Assembly (NCBI RefSeq): GCF_000349205.1
Contig: NZ_APHR01000042.1
Location: 1 to 39,624 of the forward strand
DNA from: Methylophaga lonarensis MPL
GTDB lineage: Bacteria; Pseudomonadota; Gammaproteobacteria; Nitrosococcales; Methylophagaceae
Reading direction: 5' to 3'
DNA length: 39,624 bases
Positions 14,854 to 24,923 of the stretch are shown here, one piece after another. Under the pieces are notes generated by a model. The model saw only the letters and a list, made by a program, of their open reading frames with translations, was not told the origin of the DNA and did no database searches. Each line of letters starts with the position of its first letter. The first letter of the stretch is position 1. Made by a program: the position numbers and the translations under genes.

Positions 14854-15858
14854 TTAGTCACTGATTGAGGACAGCGCAATTTTGCCAATAGTTCTGCCGC
14901 TCAAAAGTTGTTTGTGTGCCCGTTCAATGGTGTCCGCTGTCATTGTGCCCAAGTGCGTTGTCATCGTTGGTTTCAGCTGGCCTTGATCCAGTGCGGCTGA
15001 AACCTGAGTGAGAATATCCTGTTGAGTAGTGATGTCGTCAGTTTTCATCATCGGACGGGTAAACATAAACTCCCAGACAACGCCGGCGCTCTTGTTTTTC
15101 AGTGGTTCCAGCATCAATGGTTGCTGGTTGGTGACAGTCAGGCAAATAAGTCCTTGCGGCGCTATCAGTTCACACATCATTGCAAAGTAATGATCGGTTT
15201 CATTCAGGCACAGAATGTAATCTGGCGCAGCAATATTCAGTGCCTGATAATCATTGGTCAGGTGATCGCCATGTCGAATGGTATGATCGGCCCCCATTTG
15301 TCGACACCACGCTTCAGATTCAGGCCGTGTAGCCGTTGCAATGACCTCTAATCCTGCCATGACCTTGGCAATCTGAATCGCAATGGAACCGACCCCTCCA
15401 GCACCGCCAATAATGAGCAGACGCTTGCCTTGATCCGTTTCCGGGTGAATTTTGAGGCGGGAAAACAGAGCCTCCCAGGCTGTAATAGCGGTCAGCGGAA
15501 TGGCAGCAGATTGCTCAGGGCTGAGTGACTGCGGGGCAGGCCCTACAATACGTTCATCGACCAGTTGATGTGAGGCGTAACATCCGGGGCGACTGATGTC
15601 TCCGGCATAAAAAACTCGATCACCTGCTTTGAAGTGCTGACATGCTGGTCCCGCGGCGACAACGCTGCCACAGGCATCCCAACCAATGATTCGGGGGGAT
15701 TCTTGTTGATCGCCCAGGCTGGCGCGAACTTTGGTATCCACCGGGTTGACTGCGATAGCTTCAATAGCCACCAGCAGGTCATGGCCGTGGGGAATAGGGG
15801 TGGGGATTTCAATTCGTTCTGGACTGTGTTCTGCGTTATAAAATGCGAAGGCCTGCAT
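14854..15858 (-). CDS. Zinc-type alcohol dehydrogenase-like / quinone oxidoreductase (MDR family)
   Basis: A 334-residue medium-chain dehydrogenase/reductase of the NAD(P)H:quinone reductase-like branch (ZADH family). The N-terminal catalytic domain has AIAVNPVDTKVR and GWDACGSVVAAG. The nucleotide-binding loop is LLIIGGAGGVGSIAIQIAK near residues 148-166. The structural-zinc cysteine cluster of true alcohol dehydrogenases is absent, so it is probably an NADPH-dependent reductase. The start at 15858 is used because GAGG lies 8 bases before it; the GTG five codons upstream contains that ribosome site. The substrate cannot be inferred. It stands between a cytochrome and DUF1841 without tight spacing. 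Confidence 0.88.
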   Translation of the reverse strand: MQAFAFYNAEHSPERIEIPTPIPHGHDLLVAIEAIAVNPVDTKVRASLGDQQESPRIIGWDACGSVVAAGPACQHFKAGDRVFYAGDISRPGCYASHQLVDERIVGPAPQSLSPEQSAAIPLTAITAWEALFSRLKIHPETDQGKRLLIIGGAGGVGSIAIQIAKVMAGLEVIATATRPESEAWCRQMGADHTIRHGDHLTNDYQALNIAAPDYILCLNETDHYFAMMCELIAPQGLICLTVTNQQPLMLEPLKNKSAGVVWEFMFTRPMMKTDDITTQQDILTQVSAALDQGQLKPTMTTHLGTMTADTIERAHKQLLSGRTIGKIALSSISD

Positions 15859-15916
15859 AACAAATAACCTCACTTATTGATGTGGTGACAGACAGCTGAG
15901 CACTGTGGTGAAGCTT

Positions 15917-16351
15917 TCAGCGTTGCTTGGACAATTGCCTCAGGCGATCCAGATAAGCAATCTCATCCGGCGCTGTTTGATCACGTTGTGCCTGCCAGAG
16001 CGTTTCTGCCAGACAGTCTATCATCTGGTGCATAATCTGATGTTCATCGGTCGTCTTAGCCAGCAGCTCCTGATAACAACGACGAATGCCGACAGGGCGA
16101 TCTGTCATGATTTGTTCCTGCAGAGCGATATGCAGGCCCATATGCAAGTAGGGATTGGTGTGCCCGAGTTCTGGCGGAAACTCCTGAGAGGATTCTTCGG
16201 CGCTGCCCAGCAGTGCGTGATATTCGGGATGTAATTGAATAACGCTGGCAATTTGTTGTTCCAGCGGCGTCATTGATGGAGCGTCATTTTGCATTTTTTG
16301 CCAGACCAGATGATAGGCCTGACGAAGCTGATGTCGATCCTGATTAAACAT
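15917..16351 (-). CDS. DUF1841 family protein
   Basis: A 144-residue soluble helical protein of the DUF1841 family, function unknown. The family opening MFNQDRHQLRQAYHLVWQ marks the start. The central HPEYHALL and NPYLHMGLHIALQEQIMTDRPVGIRRCYQELL, with several conserved histidines and an E/Q-rich helix, are typical. The ATG at 16351 lies just inside the end of nth; an ATG two codons earlier is an alternative. The overlap puts it at the tail of the rnf-nth cluster and suggests coupled translation, but gives no functional clue. Confidence 0.85.
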   Translation of the reverse strand: MFNQDRHQLRQAYHLVWQKMQNDAPSMTPLEQQIASVIQLHPEYHALLGSAEESSQEFPPELGHTNPYLHMGLHIALQEQIMTDRPVGIRRCYQELLAKTTDEHQIMHQMIDCLAETLWQAQRDQTAPDEIAYLDRLRQLSKQR

Positions 16352-16991
16352 GGTCATGTTTGTGACGACGTTTGTAGTCATCACAACAGGCGGTGACCAC
16401 ACATTTGTCGCAATGCGGTTTTCTGGCGGTACAGACATAACGACCATGCAAAATCAGCCAGTGATGCGCATCAAGTTTGAATTCGTCGGGCACTACCTTC
16501 ATCAGCTTGTCTTCGACCGCGCGAACGGTCTTGCCTTTAGCCAGCCCGGTTCGATTTGCCAGTCGAAAAATATGAGTGTCAACGGCGATGACAGGCTGCT
16601 TGAAAACGGTATTCAAAATGACATTGGCCGTTTTGCGGCCAACACCGGGCAGTGATTCCAGTGCTTCTCTGTCTGCGGGCACTTCGCCTTGATAGTTATC
16701 AAGCAGAATCTGGCAGGTTTTAATGACATTCTCGGCCTTGCTGTTAAACAGGCCGATGGTTTTGATGTAGCTTTTCAGCCCATCAAGCCCCAGATCAAGG
16801 ATCTGCTGCGGCGTGTTGGCGACCGGATAGAGTTTATCAGTGGCTTTGTTGACACCCACATCAGTCGCTTGCGCTGAGAGAATCACCGCAATCAGTAACT
16901 CAAACGGTGATTGATAGTTCAGCTCTGTTGTTGGCGCAGGGTTTTGTGCACGAAGGGCAGCAAAAAAGGCCTGCCTTTGCTGCTGATTCAT
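16344..16991 (-). CDS. nth: Endonuclease III
   Basis: A 215-residue bifunctional DNA glycosylase/AP lyase that removes oxidised pyrimidines. The helix-hairpin-helix is LPGVGRKTANVIL with catalytic Lys120, and the second catalytic residue is Asp138 in VDTHIFR. The [4Fe-4S] cluster ligands are C187, C194, C197 and C203 (C-x6-C-x2-C-x5-C). It follows rnfE by two bases. The rnf-nth linkage is the same as in E. coli, where rsxE and nth are adjacent. One idea is that the shared operon reflects iron-sulfur enzymes and redox maintenance. Confidence 0.97.
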   Translation of the reverse strand: MNQQQRQAFFAALRAQNPAPTTELNYQSPFELLIAVILSAQATDVGVNKATDKLYPVANTPQQILDLGLDGLKSYIKTIGLFNSKAENVIKTCQILLDNYQGEVPADREALESLPGVGRKTANVILNTVFKQPVIAVDTHIFRLANRTGLAKGKTVRAVEDKLMKVVPDEFKLDAHHWLILHGRYVCTARKPHCDKCVVTACCDDYKRRHKHDHV

Positions 16992-16993
16992 AA

Positions 16994-17677
16994 TCAGGCG
17001 GTCGCGGCTTCGGTTGCGGCCTTGCTGACTTTGGCCTGACGACGATTGACACGTGCATCAATGGTATTTTTCAAGGCAACGATCAAACCCAGACCGATAA
17101 AAGCACCTGGCGGCAACATAGCCATCAGAAAGCCACGATAGTCTTCAAAAATAACAATCTGAAAGCCACGCGCTGCTTCGCCAAACATCAATTCGGCCTG
17201 ACTGAGCAGGGTTCCCTGACCGATCAGTTCACGCATGCCTCCAAGCAACACCAGTACCGCAGTAAAGCCAATACCCATCATGAAACCATCTACCAGCGAC
17301 GGAGCTACCGGGTTACGTGAAGCATAGGCTTCAGCACGACCAATGATGGCGCAGTTGGTGACGATCAGCGGAATGAAAATGCCGAGAATAAGATATAGCT
17401 CGTGAAACCACGCACTCATAGAGAGCTCGATGATAGTCACGATGGAGGCGATAACCATGACAAACACCGGCAAGCGCGCTTCATCAGGAATATGATTACG
17501 TAGCAGTGAAATCAAGCCGTTTGATGCCACCAGTGTCAGGATAGTTGCCAGTCCCAGCCCCAGTCCGTTAATCATGGTGTTGGTGACGGCCAGCAATGGA
17601 CATAACCCCAACAGTTGAACCAGTGCAGGATTGTTTTTCCAAAGACCTTCGTAGCTGAGTTGTCGATAGACGCTCAT
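16994..17677 (-). CDS. rnfE: Ion-translocating oxidoreductase subunit RnfE
   Basis: A 227-residue, six-helix membrane subunit of the Rnf complex, paralogous to RnfA. Conserved features are [23 protein letters not shown], with the membrane cysteine that helps bind a central [2Fe-2S] cluster together with RnfA, and the second Cys in [14 protein letters not shown]. The start at 17677 is the ATG overlapping the rnfG stop (TGATG), with GAGGAG 9 bases before it. nth follows directly. Confidence 0.95.
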   Translation of the reverse strand: MSVYRQLSYEGLWKNNPALVQLLGLCPLLAVTNTMINGLGLGLATILTLVASNGLISLLRNHIPDEARLPVFVMVIASIVTIIELSMSAWFHELYLILGIFIPLIVTNCAIIGRAEAYASRNPVAPSLVDGFMMGIGFTAVLVLLGGMRELIGQGTLLSQAELMFGEAARGFQIVIFEDYRGFLMAMLPPGAFIGLGLIVALKNTIDARVNRRQAKVSKAATEAATA

Positions 17678-18315
17678 CAAGCTGGCTCCTCATGAATCAT
17701 GAACAAACGGTCGCGATGTTCCTGAAAGTAAATCAGGGCTTGCTGTACAGCGCCCACTACCGCGCGTGGCGTGATGGTTGCCCCGGTGAACTGATCAAAA
17801 CTGCCACCATCGCGTTTGACCTTCCAGCGAACTGCTGGCGGGTTTTCCAGAGACAGTCCTGAGAATTGCAAAATCCAGTCATCGCGCCGCTCATCAATTT
17901 TGTCTCCAAGTCCTGGTGTTTCTTTATGTGCTATCACGCGAACACCAGACACGGTGCCATCATAGTAAATGCCGACCAGCATATGGATGGAACCACTATA
18001 GCCATTAGGGGCTACCACATTTAAAACTGCGGCAACCGGAGTCTCGTCGAGGCGGGCACGGTACACCGTTGTGGCCTCGGTGGTGCCAAGTGCGGCTGTG
18101 GCAGGCAAGGTGAGTGTATCGGTCAGAATGTCGTTATCGAAGCTCTGTTCAGGCACTACCGCAGCAATAGCACGCAAAGTCGCCTGACGTTGATTTTCAA
18201 CGATACGCTCACGAGTTTGTGTTTCTGTTAAGGCCACCAGCACCGTAGCTGTGATAGCAAAAATCGCCAGTAGCAGTCCGACACGCAGCGCCGGGTTTTC
18301 GGGCAGTCGTATCAT
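17677..18315 (-). CDS. rnfG: Ion-translocating oxidoreductase subunit RnfG
   Basis: A 212-residue periplasmic subunit with one N-terminal helix (about 10-30) and an FMN-binding domain. The covalent FMN site is in [12 protein letters not shown], with Thr180 as the attachment residue. [10 protein letters not shown] is also typical. It passes electrons between the membrane subunits. It abuts rnfD exactly and overlaps the rnfE start. Confidence 0.95.
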   Translation of the reverse strand: MIRLPENPALRVGLLLAIFAITATVLVALTETQTRERIVENQRQATLRAIAAVVPEQSFDNDILTDTLTLPATAALGTTEATTVYRARLDETPVAAVLNVVAPNGYSGSIHMLVGIYYDGTVSGVRVIAHKETPGLGDKIDERRDDWILQFSGLSLENPPAVRWKVKRDGGSFDQFTGATITPRAVVGAVQQALIYFQEHRDRLFMIHEEPA

Positions 18316-19344
18316 CTATCTGGCTCCGTAAACACGCGGCTGGGTGTAGTAATCAATCAGCGGCACCAGCATGTTCATCAAAATTACCGCAAAAGCAACG
18401 CCATCTGGGTAGCCGCCCCAGACCCGAATAACAAAGGTCAGCAAGCCAACGCCGGCACCGAAGATCAAGCGTCCTTTGAGTGTGGTCGATCCCGAGACCG
18501 GATCCGTAGCGATGAAAAACGCGCCGATCATCGTGGCTCCACTGAACAGATGGAACATTGGCGTTCCGGTCAGATCAGGTGCTATCAGCTGAAAAATACC
18601 GCTAATGACAAACAGTGTGCCGATCATGGCCACAGGCACATGCCAGCTGATCACTCGCTTGTAGATCAGGTAAATACCGCCAAGCAGAAACCAGAAGTTC
18701 ACCCATTCCCAGCCTTTGCCGCTGAACATGCCAAAAAGTGGCTGATTCATGATGACTTCGGGTGGCCTGAATTGGCTGATTTGGGTTTTCATGGCATCCA
18801 GCGGAGTCGCGCCGGACAGGGTATCCAGCGTCAGTGCTCCGGGTAACTGTCCAGTGAACACGTAGCTGATTGCCATCAGTAGATCAACAGGTTGCTGCGA
18901 CATACTGGCGACCGGCAACCAGGTGGTCATCTCGACTGGAAATGACAACAGCAACAGCACATAACCGACCATTGCCGGATTAAAAGGGTTGTAGCCCAGT
19001 CCGCCGTATAGATGTTTGGCAAAGACAATGGCAAAAACCACACCCACAGTGGTCAACCACCACGGTGACAATGGAGGGATTGCCAGCGCCAGTAATACGG
19101 CGGTTACCACGGCACTTCCGTCACTGAGGAAAGGTTTGACCGGGCGCTCCCTGATTCTCAGCATCAGGGCTTCAGTTGCCAGCGCTACGGCTACCGCCAG
19201 CGTAATATTGACCAGCACGCCATAGCCGAAGAAATAGACCATGGCGACAACTGCAGGGACCAGCGCCAGCAATACCTGCATCATTTGCAATGTGACGTGA
19301 TTGGCACCCGCCAGGTAAGGTGGACTCAGCCGGAATATCGACAT
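18316..19344 (-). CDS. rnfD: Ion-translocating oxidoreductase subunit RnfD
   Basis: A 342-residue subunit with about nine or ten membrane helices, homologous to NqrB. The covalent FMN site is LSGATPLDAMK with Thr180. GGLGYNPFNPAMVGYVL and FFIATDPVSGSTTLKGR are family signatures. It is expected to be an ion-conducting core subunit of the Rnf complex. It sits five bases after rnfC. Confidence 0.95.
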   Translation of the reverse strand: MSIFRLSPPYLAGANHVTLQMMQVLLALVPAVVAMVYFFGYGVLVNITLAVAVALATEALMLRIRERPVKPFLSDGSAVVTAVLLALAIPPLSPWWLTTVGVVFAIVFAKHLYGGLGYNPFNPAMVGYVLLLLSFPVEMTTWLPVASMSQQPVDLLMAISYVFTGQLPGALTLDTLSGATPLDAMKTQISQFRPPEVIMNQPLFGMFSGKGWEWVNFWFLLGGIYLIYKRVISWHVPVAMIGTLFVISGIFQLIAPDLTGTPMFHLFSGATMIGAFFIATDPVSGSTTLKGRLIFGAGVGLLTFVIRVWGGYPDGVAFAVILMNMLVPLIDYYTQPRVYGAR

Positions 19345-19349
19345 TGTGA

Positions 19350-20885
19350 TCAGTTATCCTCTTTGACAGCGGCGGTTTCGGTCGTCGATTCCGTCTCTGT
19401 GTTTTCAGCTTTTTTCTGTGCTGCCTTACTTGCCGCCAGAGCTGCCTTGCGTTGTTTTTGGCGTTCTTCTTTTTCCAGGCGCTCACGCTCCTGACGCGCC
19501 AGGCGGTTTTCATGGCGTTCGCGTGCAATATCCGATTTCCGGCGTTCGCGTTCCTGATTCATGATTTCCGTTTTGGCAAAGCGGAAATATGACACCAGTG
19601 GAATTTTGCTCGGACAGACATAATCACAGCAGCCGCACTCAATGCAGTCGAACAAGTTGTATTCTTCGGTTTTGTCGAATTCTTTTGACCGTGAATACCA
19701 ATACAACTGTTGTGGTAACAGGCTGGCCGGGCAAGCGGCTGCACATTCACCACAGCGAATGCAGGGCAGTGGCTGACTGGCAATTGCCACATCATCAACA
19801 CCCACCAGAATGCAATTGCTGGTTTTGGTAATGGGTAAATCGTCACCGGACAGGTTATAGCCCATCATCGGGCCACCCATGATAAACGGCTCGTCCGGCT
19901 GTCTCTTGGTTTCACAGAACTCAAGTAATTCACGGATCGGAGTGCCAAACAGGGTTTCAAAGTTACCGGCATGAGTGACATCGGTGCCGGTGACGGTCAC
20001 GATCCGCGACAGCAGTGGTTCACCATGTCGGATGGCACGACCTACCGCATAGGCTGTCGCTGGATTGTGGCAAACAATGCCTATATCAATCGGCAGGCCC
20101 TTACTAGGTACCTGTTTGCCAGTGACGACCTGAATCAGCTGTTTCTCACCGCCCGTTGGATATTTGGTCGGAATAATCACAATGCGGGTGGTTTCGCTCA
20201 GTGCCTTGTTGGCGGTCAAAGCGAAGCGCATTGCCGAGATTGACTCAGGTTTGTTGTCTTCAATAGCGATGACACATTCCTTGGCTCGCAAGGCAAACAT
20301 CATGATTTCAATGCCTTCGATGATGCCTGCGGCACGTTCCCGCATGATCATGTCATCACAGGTGATGTATGGCTCACATTCGGCGCCGTTAATCAGCAGT
20401 GTCTCAACGTGATGTCGCACCCCCGGGTTGAGTTTGATAAAACTCGGAAAACCCGCGCCGCCCAGCCCTACAATGCCTGCTTCGCGAACGCGCTGACGAA
20501 TTTCATGTGAGGACAAACTGCGGAAGTCCAGCACAGGGTCGCGTTCGATCCAGCGATCTTCGCCATCGGTTTCGATCATGATGCAAGGTGCGGTCAAGCC
20601 CGATGGATGTGGCACCTGATGGTCGGCAATTGCTCTGATAACGCCAGAAGTAGGCGCATGCAGACATACCGAGACATGGCCTTCGGCACGTGCGACTCTC
20701 TGACCTTTCAGGACTTTTTCGCCAACTTCAACGATAGGTACCGCAGCCTCACCGATATGTTGCTGTAACGGCAGAATCAGGCGTTTGCTGATCGGCATTC
20801 TGCGAATCGGCATTTGTGTGGAACGTTTTTTGTGGCCGGGCAGTTTCAGGCCACCCGGGAATGACCCCAGTTGCTGCTGTGTCAT
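19350..20885 (-). CDS. rnfC: Ion-translocating oxidoreductase subunit RnfC
   Basis: A 511-residue peripheral subunit that binds NADH and FMN and holds two [4Fe-4S] clusters. The N-terminal Rossmann-like part has [19 protein letters not shown] and [14 protein letters not shown]. The clusters are in [12 protein letters not shown] and [12 protein letters not shown], around residues 370-420. The last ~85 residues form a charged Arg/Lys/Glu-rich helix ending in an Ala/Thr/Glu tail, a shorter version of the long C-terminal repeat region of enterobacterial RnfC. The ATG overlaps the rnfB stop by four bases. Confidence 0.96.
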   Translation of the reverse strand: MTQQQLGSFPGGLKLPGHKKRSTQMPIRRMPISKRLILPLQQHIGEAAVPIVEVGEKVLKGQRVARAEGHVSVCLHAPTSGVIRAIADHQVPHPSGLTAPCIMIETDGEDRWIERDPVLDFRSLSSHEIRQRVREAGIVGLGGAGFPSFIKLNPGVRHHVETLLINGAECEPYITCDDMIMRERAAGIIEGIEIMMFALRAKECVIAIEDNKPESISAMRFALTANKALSETTRIVIIPTKYPTGGEKQLIQVVTGKQVPSKGLPIDIGIVCHNPATAYAVGRAIRHGEPLLSRIVTVTGTDVTHAGNFETLFGTPIRELLEFCETKRQPDEPFIMGGPMMGYNLSGDDLPITKTSNCILVGVDDVAIASQPLPCIRCGECAAACPASLLPQQLYWYSRSKEFDKTEEYNLFDCIECGCCDYVCPSKIPLVSYFRFAKTEIMNQERERRKSDIARERHENRLARQERERLEKEERQKQRKAALAASKAAQKKAENTETESTTETAAVKEDN

Positions 20886-21451
20886 GCCTGCTCTTCCTCA
20901 ATTTTTTCCTGTACGGTGATGTGTTCCGGATCCGGCCAGCGCCAGGTGGTCGGGCTTGGCGTGGTTCGAACCATGTCGATACAGTCGACCGGGCAAGGAG
21001 CCACACACAGTTCACAGCCGGTGCACTCATCAGCAATTACCGTGTGCATGTGTTTTGCGGCGCCCAGAATGGCATCTACAGGGCAAGCCTGAATACACAG
21101 GGTGCAACCAATGCAGCGGGCTTCATCAATGACAGCCAGCATTTTGGGTTTTTCAGCACCAACTTCTTCGTCGAGTGGTTTGGGTTCGACATCCAGTAAG
21201 TCGGCCAGTGCCAGAATGGTGGCTTCACCGCCTGGTGGGCAACGGTTGATATCGGCTTCACCAGCTGCGATTGCCTCGGCGTATGGGCGGCAACCGGCAT
21301 AGCTGCATTGACCACACTGGGTTTGCGGCAGCAGTTTGTCGATTTGTTCGACAATCGGGTCACCTTCAACCTTGAATTTGACAGAAGCATAGCCAAGCAG
21401 CAGGCCAAAAATGAGCGCAAGCAGAGTCAGTGCGAGAATAGCGGTCAACAT
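20882..21451 (-). CDS. rnfB: Ion-translocating oxidoreductase subunit RnfB
   Basis: A 189-residue subunit that receives electrons from ferredoxin. It has an N-terminal anchor (3-25), a four-cysteine cluster region ([20 protein letters not shown] and NRCPPGG), then two [4Fe-4S] ferredoxin motifs, [16 protein letters not shown] and [16 protein letters not shown]. It is shorter than clostridial RnfB and matches the gammaproteobacterial form. It lies three bases after rnfA. Confidence 0.96.
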   Translation of the reverse strand: MLTAILALTLLALIFGLLLGYASVKFKVEGDPIVEQIDKLLPQTQCGQCSYAGCRPYAEAIAAGEADINRCPPGGEATILALADLLDVEPKPLDEEVGAEKPKMLAVIDEARCIGCTLCIQACPVDAILGAAKHMHTVIADECTGCELCVAPCPVDCIDMVRTTPSPTTWRWPDPEHITVQEKIEEEQA

Positions 21452-21454
21452 GGC

Positions 21455-22036
21455 TTATACCTTGATGAGACCGGCAAAGCCCATAAACGCCATGGACATC
21501 AGACCCGCAGTTACCAGACCGATAGCTGCACCTTGAAACGGTGTCGGAACATCAGCTGCAGCCAGGCGTTCACGCATTGCAGCAAAGATGACCAGCACCA
21601 GTGAAAAACCAATCGCTGCGCCAAAACCGTAGACGGCTGATTCGAGGAAACCATGTTGTTCCTGCACATTAAGCAGGGCGACACCAAGCACTGCGCAGTT
21701 GGTCGTGATCAGCGGCAGAAAGATACCCAGTACCTGATAGAGCATCGGACTGGTTTTGTGAACCACCATTTCGGTAAATTGAACGACCACCGCGATCACA
21801 AAGATAAAGCTGATGGTTCTGAGAAATTCAATACCCAGTGGACTCAACAAAAACTCATTGATGAGGTAGCTGCTGATTGACGAAAGCGTCAACACAAAAG
21901 TGGTTGCCAGCGCCATACCCATGGCGGTTTCCAACTTGCGAGAAACGCCCATGAACGGGCACAAGCCAAGGAACTTCACCAGAACGATGTTGTTCACCAG
22001 GATAGTGCTGATCAGTATCAGGGCGTAGTCTGTCAT
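21455..22036 (-). CDS. rnfA: Ion-translocating oxidoreductase subunit RnfA
   Basis: A 193-residue, six-helix membrane subunit, first gene of the Rnf operon. Conserved elements are [20 protein letters not shown], with the Cys that ligates the membrane [2Fe-2S] cluster, and [15 protein letters not shown] with the second Cys. AGG lies 8 bases before the ATG. The complex couples ferredoxin/NAD electron transfer to ion pumping; in gammaproteobacteria it also keeps SoxR reduced. Confidence 0.96.
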   Translation of the reverse strand: MTDYALILISTILVNNIVLVKFLGLCPFMGVSRKLETAMGMALATTFVLTLSSISSYLINEFLLSPLGIEFLRTISFIFVIAVVVQFTEMVVHKTSPMLYQVLGIFLPLITTNCAVLGVALLNVQEQHGFLESAVYGFGAAIGFSLVLVIFAAMRERLAAADVPTPFQGAAIGLVTAGLMSMAFMGFAGLIKV

Positions 22037-22113
22037 TCAATAACCTACTGTTTTTCTCAGGAATTTATTTTGGCAAGATCTTAGCCTTGCCTCGGCCAGA
22101 GTTTTAATGAGCA

Positions 22114-22119
22114 ATTATA
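22114..22119 (-). promoter_or_regulatory. -10 element of the rnf operon promoter
   Basis: TATAAT on the minus strand, 78 bases before rnfA, with a weak TTACTT at an 18-base spacing as -35. The leader contains a small hairpin (GGCAAG with CTTGCC, 22072-22091). It lies downstream of the aroF-type gene's terminator, so the rnf operon is probably expressed independently. Confidence 0.45.
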
Positions 22120-22216
22120 GCTCAACACTGGCTGCTTAAGTAAGTGATTGTGCGCTTTGAAACTTTTTCCGAGGGCCAACAGGCCTTACCGGGCAAGCTT
22201 GGACTGAAGCTGATTG

Positions 22217-22238
22217 AAAAATATCCCGACCAGGGATA
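22217..22238 (-). terminator. Terminator after DAHP synthase
   Basis: On the minus strand TATCCC and GGGATA pair around a five-base loop and are followed by TTTTT. The hairpin begins right after the stop codon of the DAHP synthase gene. Confidence 0.7.
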
Positions 22239-23303
22239 CTAAAGACCCGTTTTGAGTCTTCTACTACGAACGGCGGCCGCCAGCTCGTTCAGTAATACAT
22301 CAGTGTTGTCCCAGGCCATGCAGGCATCGGTAATGCTTTGTCCGTAAACCAGAGGCTTGCCTGCTTCTGCATTTTGTCTACCGGCGACCAGATGGCTTTC
22401 CAGCATGACCCCGATGATACGACTCTCACCTTCGCCGATTTGACGGCCCACAGCTCGACAAACGTCTTCCTGTTGCAGATGGTTTTTACCGCTATTGGCA
22501 TGACTGCAATCGACCATGATGCGCACAGACTGACCGCTGCGTCCGATAACTTCGGCAGCTTCGTTGATACTTTCTGCGTCGTAATTCGGTGTTCTGCCAC
22601 CTCGAAGAATCACATGACAATCATCGTTGCCAGTGGTTGAGAAGATGGCTGAGTGACCCGCCTTGGTCAGAGACATGAAATGGTGTGGCTTGGAAGCTGA
22701 CAGACAGGCATCCACCGCTATTTGCAGGCCGCCGTCGGTTGCATTTTTGAAGCCGACCGGGCAGGACAGACCAGAAGCCAGCTCTCGATGCGCCTGACTT
22801 TCAGTGGTTCTGGCGCCAATAGCACCCCAGGAGATCAGGTCTGAAATATACTGAGGGCTGATTAGATCCAGATATTCTGTGCCTGCAGGAATCCCCATCT
22901 CTGCCAAATCCAGCAACAGCCTGCGTGCAATGTGCAGACCATCGTTGATTTTGAAACTACCATCGAGATAAGGGTCGTTGATCAGACCTTTCCAGCCCAC
23001 CACGGAGCGTGGTTTTTCGAAATACACCCGCATGATGATGCATAGATCATCCTTGAGTGCTTCCATTACTGGTTTGAGTCGGCTTGCATACTCACGAGCC
23101 GCTTTGGGATCGTGAATAGAGCAGGGGCCTACAATGACAACCAGTCGATCATCACGATGATGCAGAATCTCCTTGATCGCATGGCGAGCATTGAACACTG
23201 TCTCAGAAGCCTGATCAGTGATAGGCAGCTCTTGATGCAGCTGTGCGGGTGGAATGACTTCCTGTATGCCAGTGATCCGCAAATCATCAGTGCTGTAACG
23301 CAT
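22239..23303 (-). CDS. 3-deoxy-7-phosphoheptulonate synthase, class I
   Basis: A 354-residue type I alpha DAHP synthase (AroF/AroG/AroH family) joining phosphoenolpyruvate and erythrose 4-phosphate, the first step of aromatic amino acid synthesis. Diagnostic segments are VIVGPCSIHDPKAA, MRVYFEKPRSVVGWKGLIND, GARTTESQAHRE and VGFKNATDGG. The start at 23303 (MRYSTDDLRI) is preferred over the alternative six codons upstream. Which aromatic amino acid inhibits it cannot be told from inspection, so no letter is assigned. It lies downstream of the phosphatase gene on the same strand, with a 96-base gap. Confidence 0.95.
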   Translation of the reverse strand: MRYSTDDLRITGIQEVIPPAQLHQELPITDQASETVFNARHAIKEILHHRDDRLVVIVGPCSIHDPKAAREYASRLKPVMEALKDDLCIIMRVYFEKPRSVVGWKGLINDPYLDGSFKINDGLHIARRLLLDLAEMGIPAGTEYLDLISPQYISDLISWGAIGARTTESQAHRELASGLSCPVGFKNATDGGLQIAVDACLSASKPHHFMSLTKAGHSAIFSTTGNDDCHVILRGGRTPNYDAESINEAAEVIGRSGQSVRIMVDCSHANSGKNHLQQEDVCRAVGRQIGEGESRIIGVMLESHLVAGRQNAEAGKPLVYGQSITDACMAWDNTDVLLNELAAAVRSRRLKTGL

Positions 23304-23399
23304 GACCGTCCCAATTATCAATATCGAATAAAAAATAGCCCGATAGTTTACCCTTTTGGCGAAGCGGGCGCTATCAGAGACAGTGAGGCTTGTTTGAGC

Positions 23400-23870
23400 T
23401 TACTTCAAGACTGACTGATGAAATCCTTCCGAGGCATCCCTGACCAGATCAAACACATGCTCAAAACCATTCTGACCACCGTAATAGGGATCCGGCACAT
23501 CGGTTTCGTGACGATCAGGGGCAAAATCAAGAAACAGCTTTACCTTATGCTGGTGTTCGCTGGGGCAGGCATTCAATAGAATACTGAGATTGTCACTGTC
23601 CATTGCCAGGATGTGATCAAACTCATCAAAATCACTTTGTTTGAACTTGCGTGCACGGATGAAAGATAAATCCACTCCGCGTTGACGTGCCGTATGCTGG
23701 GCTCTGGCATCAGGCGGTTCTCCGACGTGGTAGGCATGCGTGCCTGCAGAATCGACATGAAACCGTTCTGCTGTGCCCAGATCCTTGATCAAATTGACAA
23801 AAACACCTTCAGCAGTGGGCGAACGACAAATATTACCCATGCAGACAAAAAGTACCTTGATTTGGCTCAT
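23400..23870 (-). CDS. Low-molecular-weight protein tyrosine phosphatase family protein
   Basis: A 156-residue enzyme of the LMW-PTP family. The active-site loop is CMGNICRS with nucleophile Cys10 and Arg16; the general acid is Asp127 in DPYYGG. LMW-PTPs remove phosphate from tyrosine. Some members also act as protein-ribulosamine-5-phosphatases. Here the gene sits just downstream of a ketosamine-3-kinase family gene on the same strand (35-base gap), so the deglycation role is plausible. No exopolysaccharide genes, the other usual partners of bacterial LMW-PTPs, are nearby. Confidence 0.94.
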   Translation of the reverse strand: MSQIKVLFVCMGNICRSPTAEGVFVNLIKDLGTAERFHVDSAGTHAYHVGEPPDARAQHTARQRGVDLSFIRARKFKQSDFDEFDHILAMDSDNLSILLNACPSEHQHKVKLFLDFAPDRHETDVPDPYYGGQNGFEHVFDLVRDASEGFHQSVLK

Positions 23871-23905
23871 TAAAATCTAACCTCTTAGTTTTAACCCAGT
23901 GTGCT

Positions 23906-24790
23906 TTAACCCAGTTCAGCCAATAGCTGTGCGATCATCGATTCGGCTTGTCCCAGATAGCCGCCGCCGAACAGATTGACGTGATTGATAATGTGATAAA
24001 GATTATAAAGTGTTTTACGGCTTTGATAGCCTGCATCAAGCGGATAATGACTCTGATAGGCGGATCTGAAATCACCACCAAATCCGCCAAAAAGCTCGGT
24101 CATCGCAATATCAGTCTCGCGGTCGCCGTAATAACATGCCGGGTCAAAAATCACCGGGTTTCCCTTTGCATCAGCCGCGGCATTACCGCCCCATAAATCA
24201 CCATGCAGCAATGACGGCTGTGGTTGATAGCCGACAAAAAATTTCGGCAGTTCCTCAATCAGCCGTTGCCCCTGATCACGCAAACGCCCACCAAATCCCT
24301 TGCCAGCAGCTAATTGTAACTGCTTGCCCAGACGGTGTTGCTGCCAGAAACTGACCCAGTCATGTTCCTGTGTGTTGATCTGTGGTGTGCTGCCAATGGT
24401 GTTGTTGATGTGCCAGCCGAAAAAAGGCTGTGCGATAGCGTGAAGCGCTGCTAATTGTTCGCCGAGTTGGGCTGAGGCGGCACCTCGCAGACTGCCCAGC
24501 TCGATATATTCAAGCACCAGATAGCTGTGTTGGTGATTGCTGCCGTGGCAGATAACTTCCGGCACTTTGACACAATGTTGTCCGGCCATTTCAGTTAAGC
24601 CCATGGCTTCTGCTTCAAACATGTCTGCCAGATGGGGTGAATTGACTTTAACAAACAGATCGACATCATCACTTTGCAGTCGGTAGGCGCTGTTGATGCA
24701 GCCACCGCCGATACTGCTAATTCGCTCTGGCACGAAGTCGTTACCGATGACCTCTGAAATATGTTGAGTGATGGCATTCAAGTCAGTCAT
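23906..24790 (-). CDS. Fructosamine/ketosamine-3-kinase family protein
   Basis: A 294-residue aminoglycoside-phosphotransferase-fold kinase of the fructosamine-3-kinase family. It phosphorylates the 3-hydroxyl of sugars attached to protein amines so that the adduct falls off. Bacterial members mostly prefer ribulosamines and erythrulosamines. Visible parts are the glycine-rich loop SSIGGGCINSAYRL, the FVKVN lysine (about 48), the catalytic loop HGDLWGGN (196-203, Asp198) and the metal-binding DPACYYGDRE (216-225). The start at 24790 (MTDLNAITQ) lies closer to family starts than the one six codons upstream. It is divergent from rpiA, 133 bases away. Confidence 0.92.
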   Translation of the reverse strand: MTDLNAITQHISEVIGNDFVPERISSIGGGCINSAYRLQSDDVDLFVKVNSPHLADMFEAEAMGLTEMAGQHCVKVPEVICHGSNHQHSYLVLEYIELGSLRGAASAQLGEQLAALHAIAQPFFGWHINNTIGSTPQINTQEHDWVSFWQQHRLGKQLQLAAGKGFGGRLRDQGQRLIEELPKFFVGYQPQPSLLHGDLWGGNAAADAKGNPVIFDPACYYGDRETDIAMTELFGGFGGDFRSAYQSHYPLDAGYQSRKTLYNLYHIINHVNLFGGGYLGQAESMIAQLLAELG

Positions 24791-24923
24791 AAGCATTTCC
24801 TGTCTCAATGGAGGGCACGGCTACCGAAATATCATACTGCCATTGCATTGCCAGCATTTTTCAGTGCTCGTTTAAGTGTTAAGCTTGGTTTTTATTGTGC
24901 CAGCAGGTCGGAGGAGACTGTCA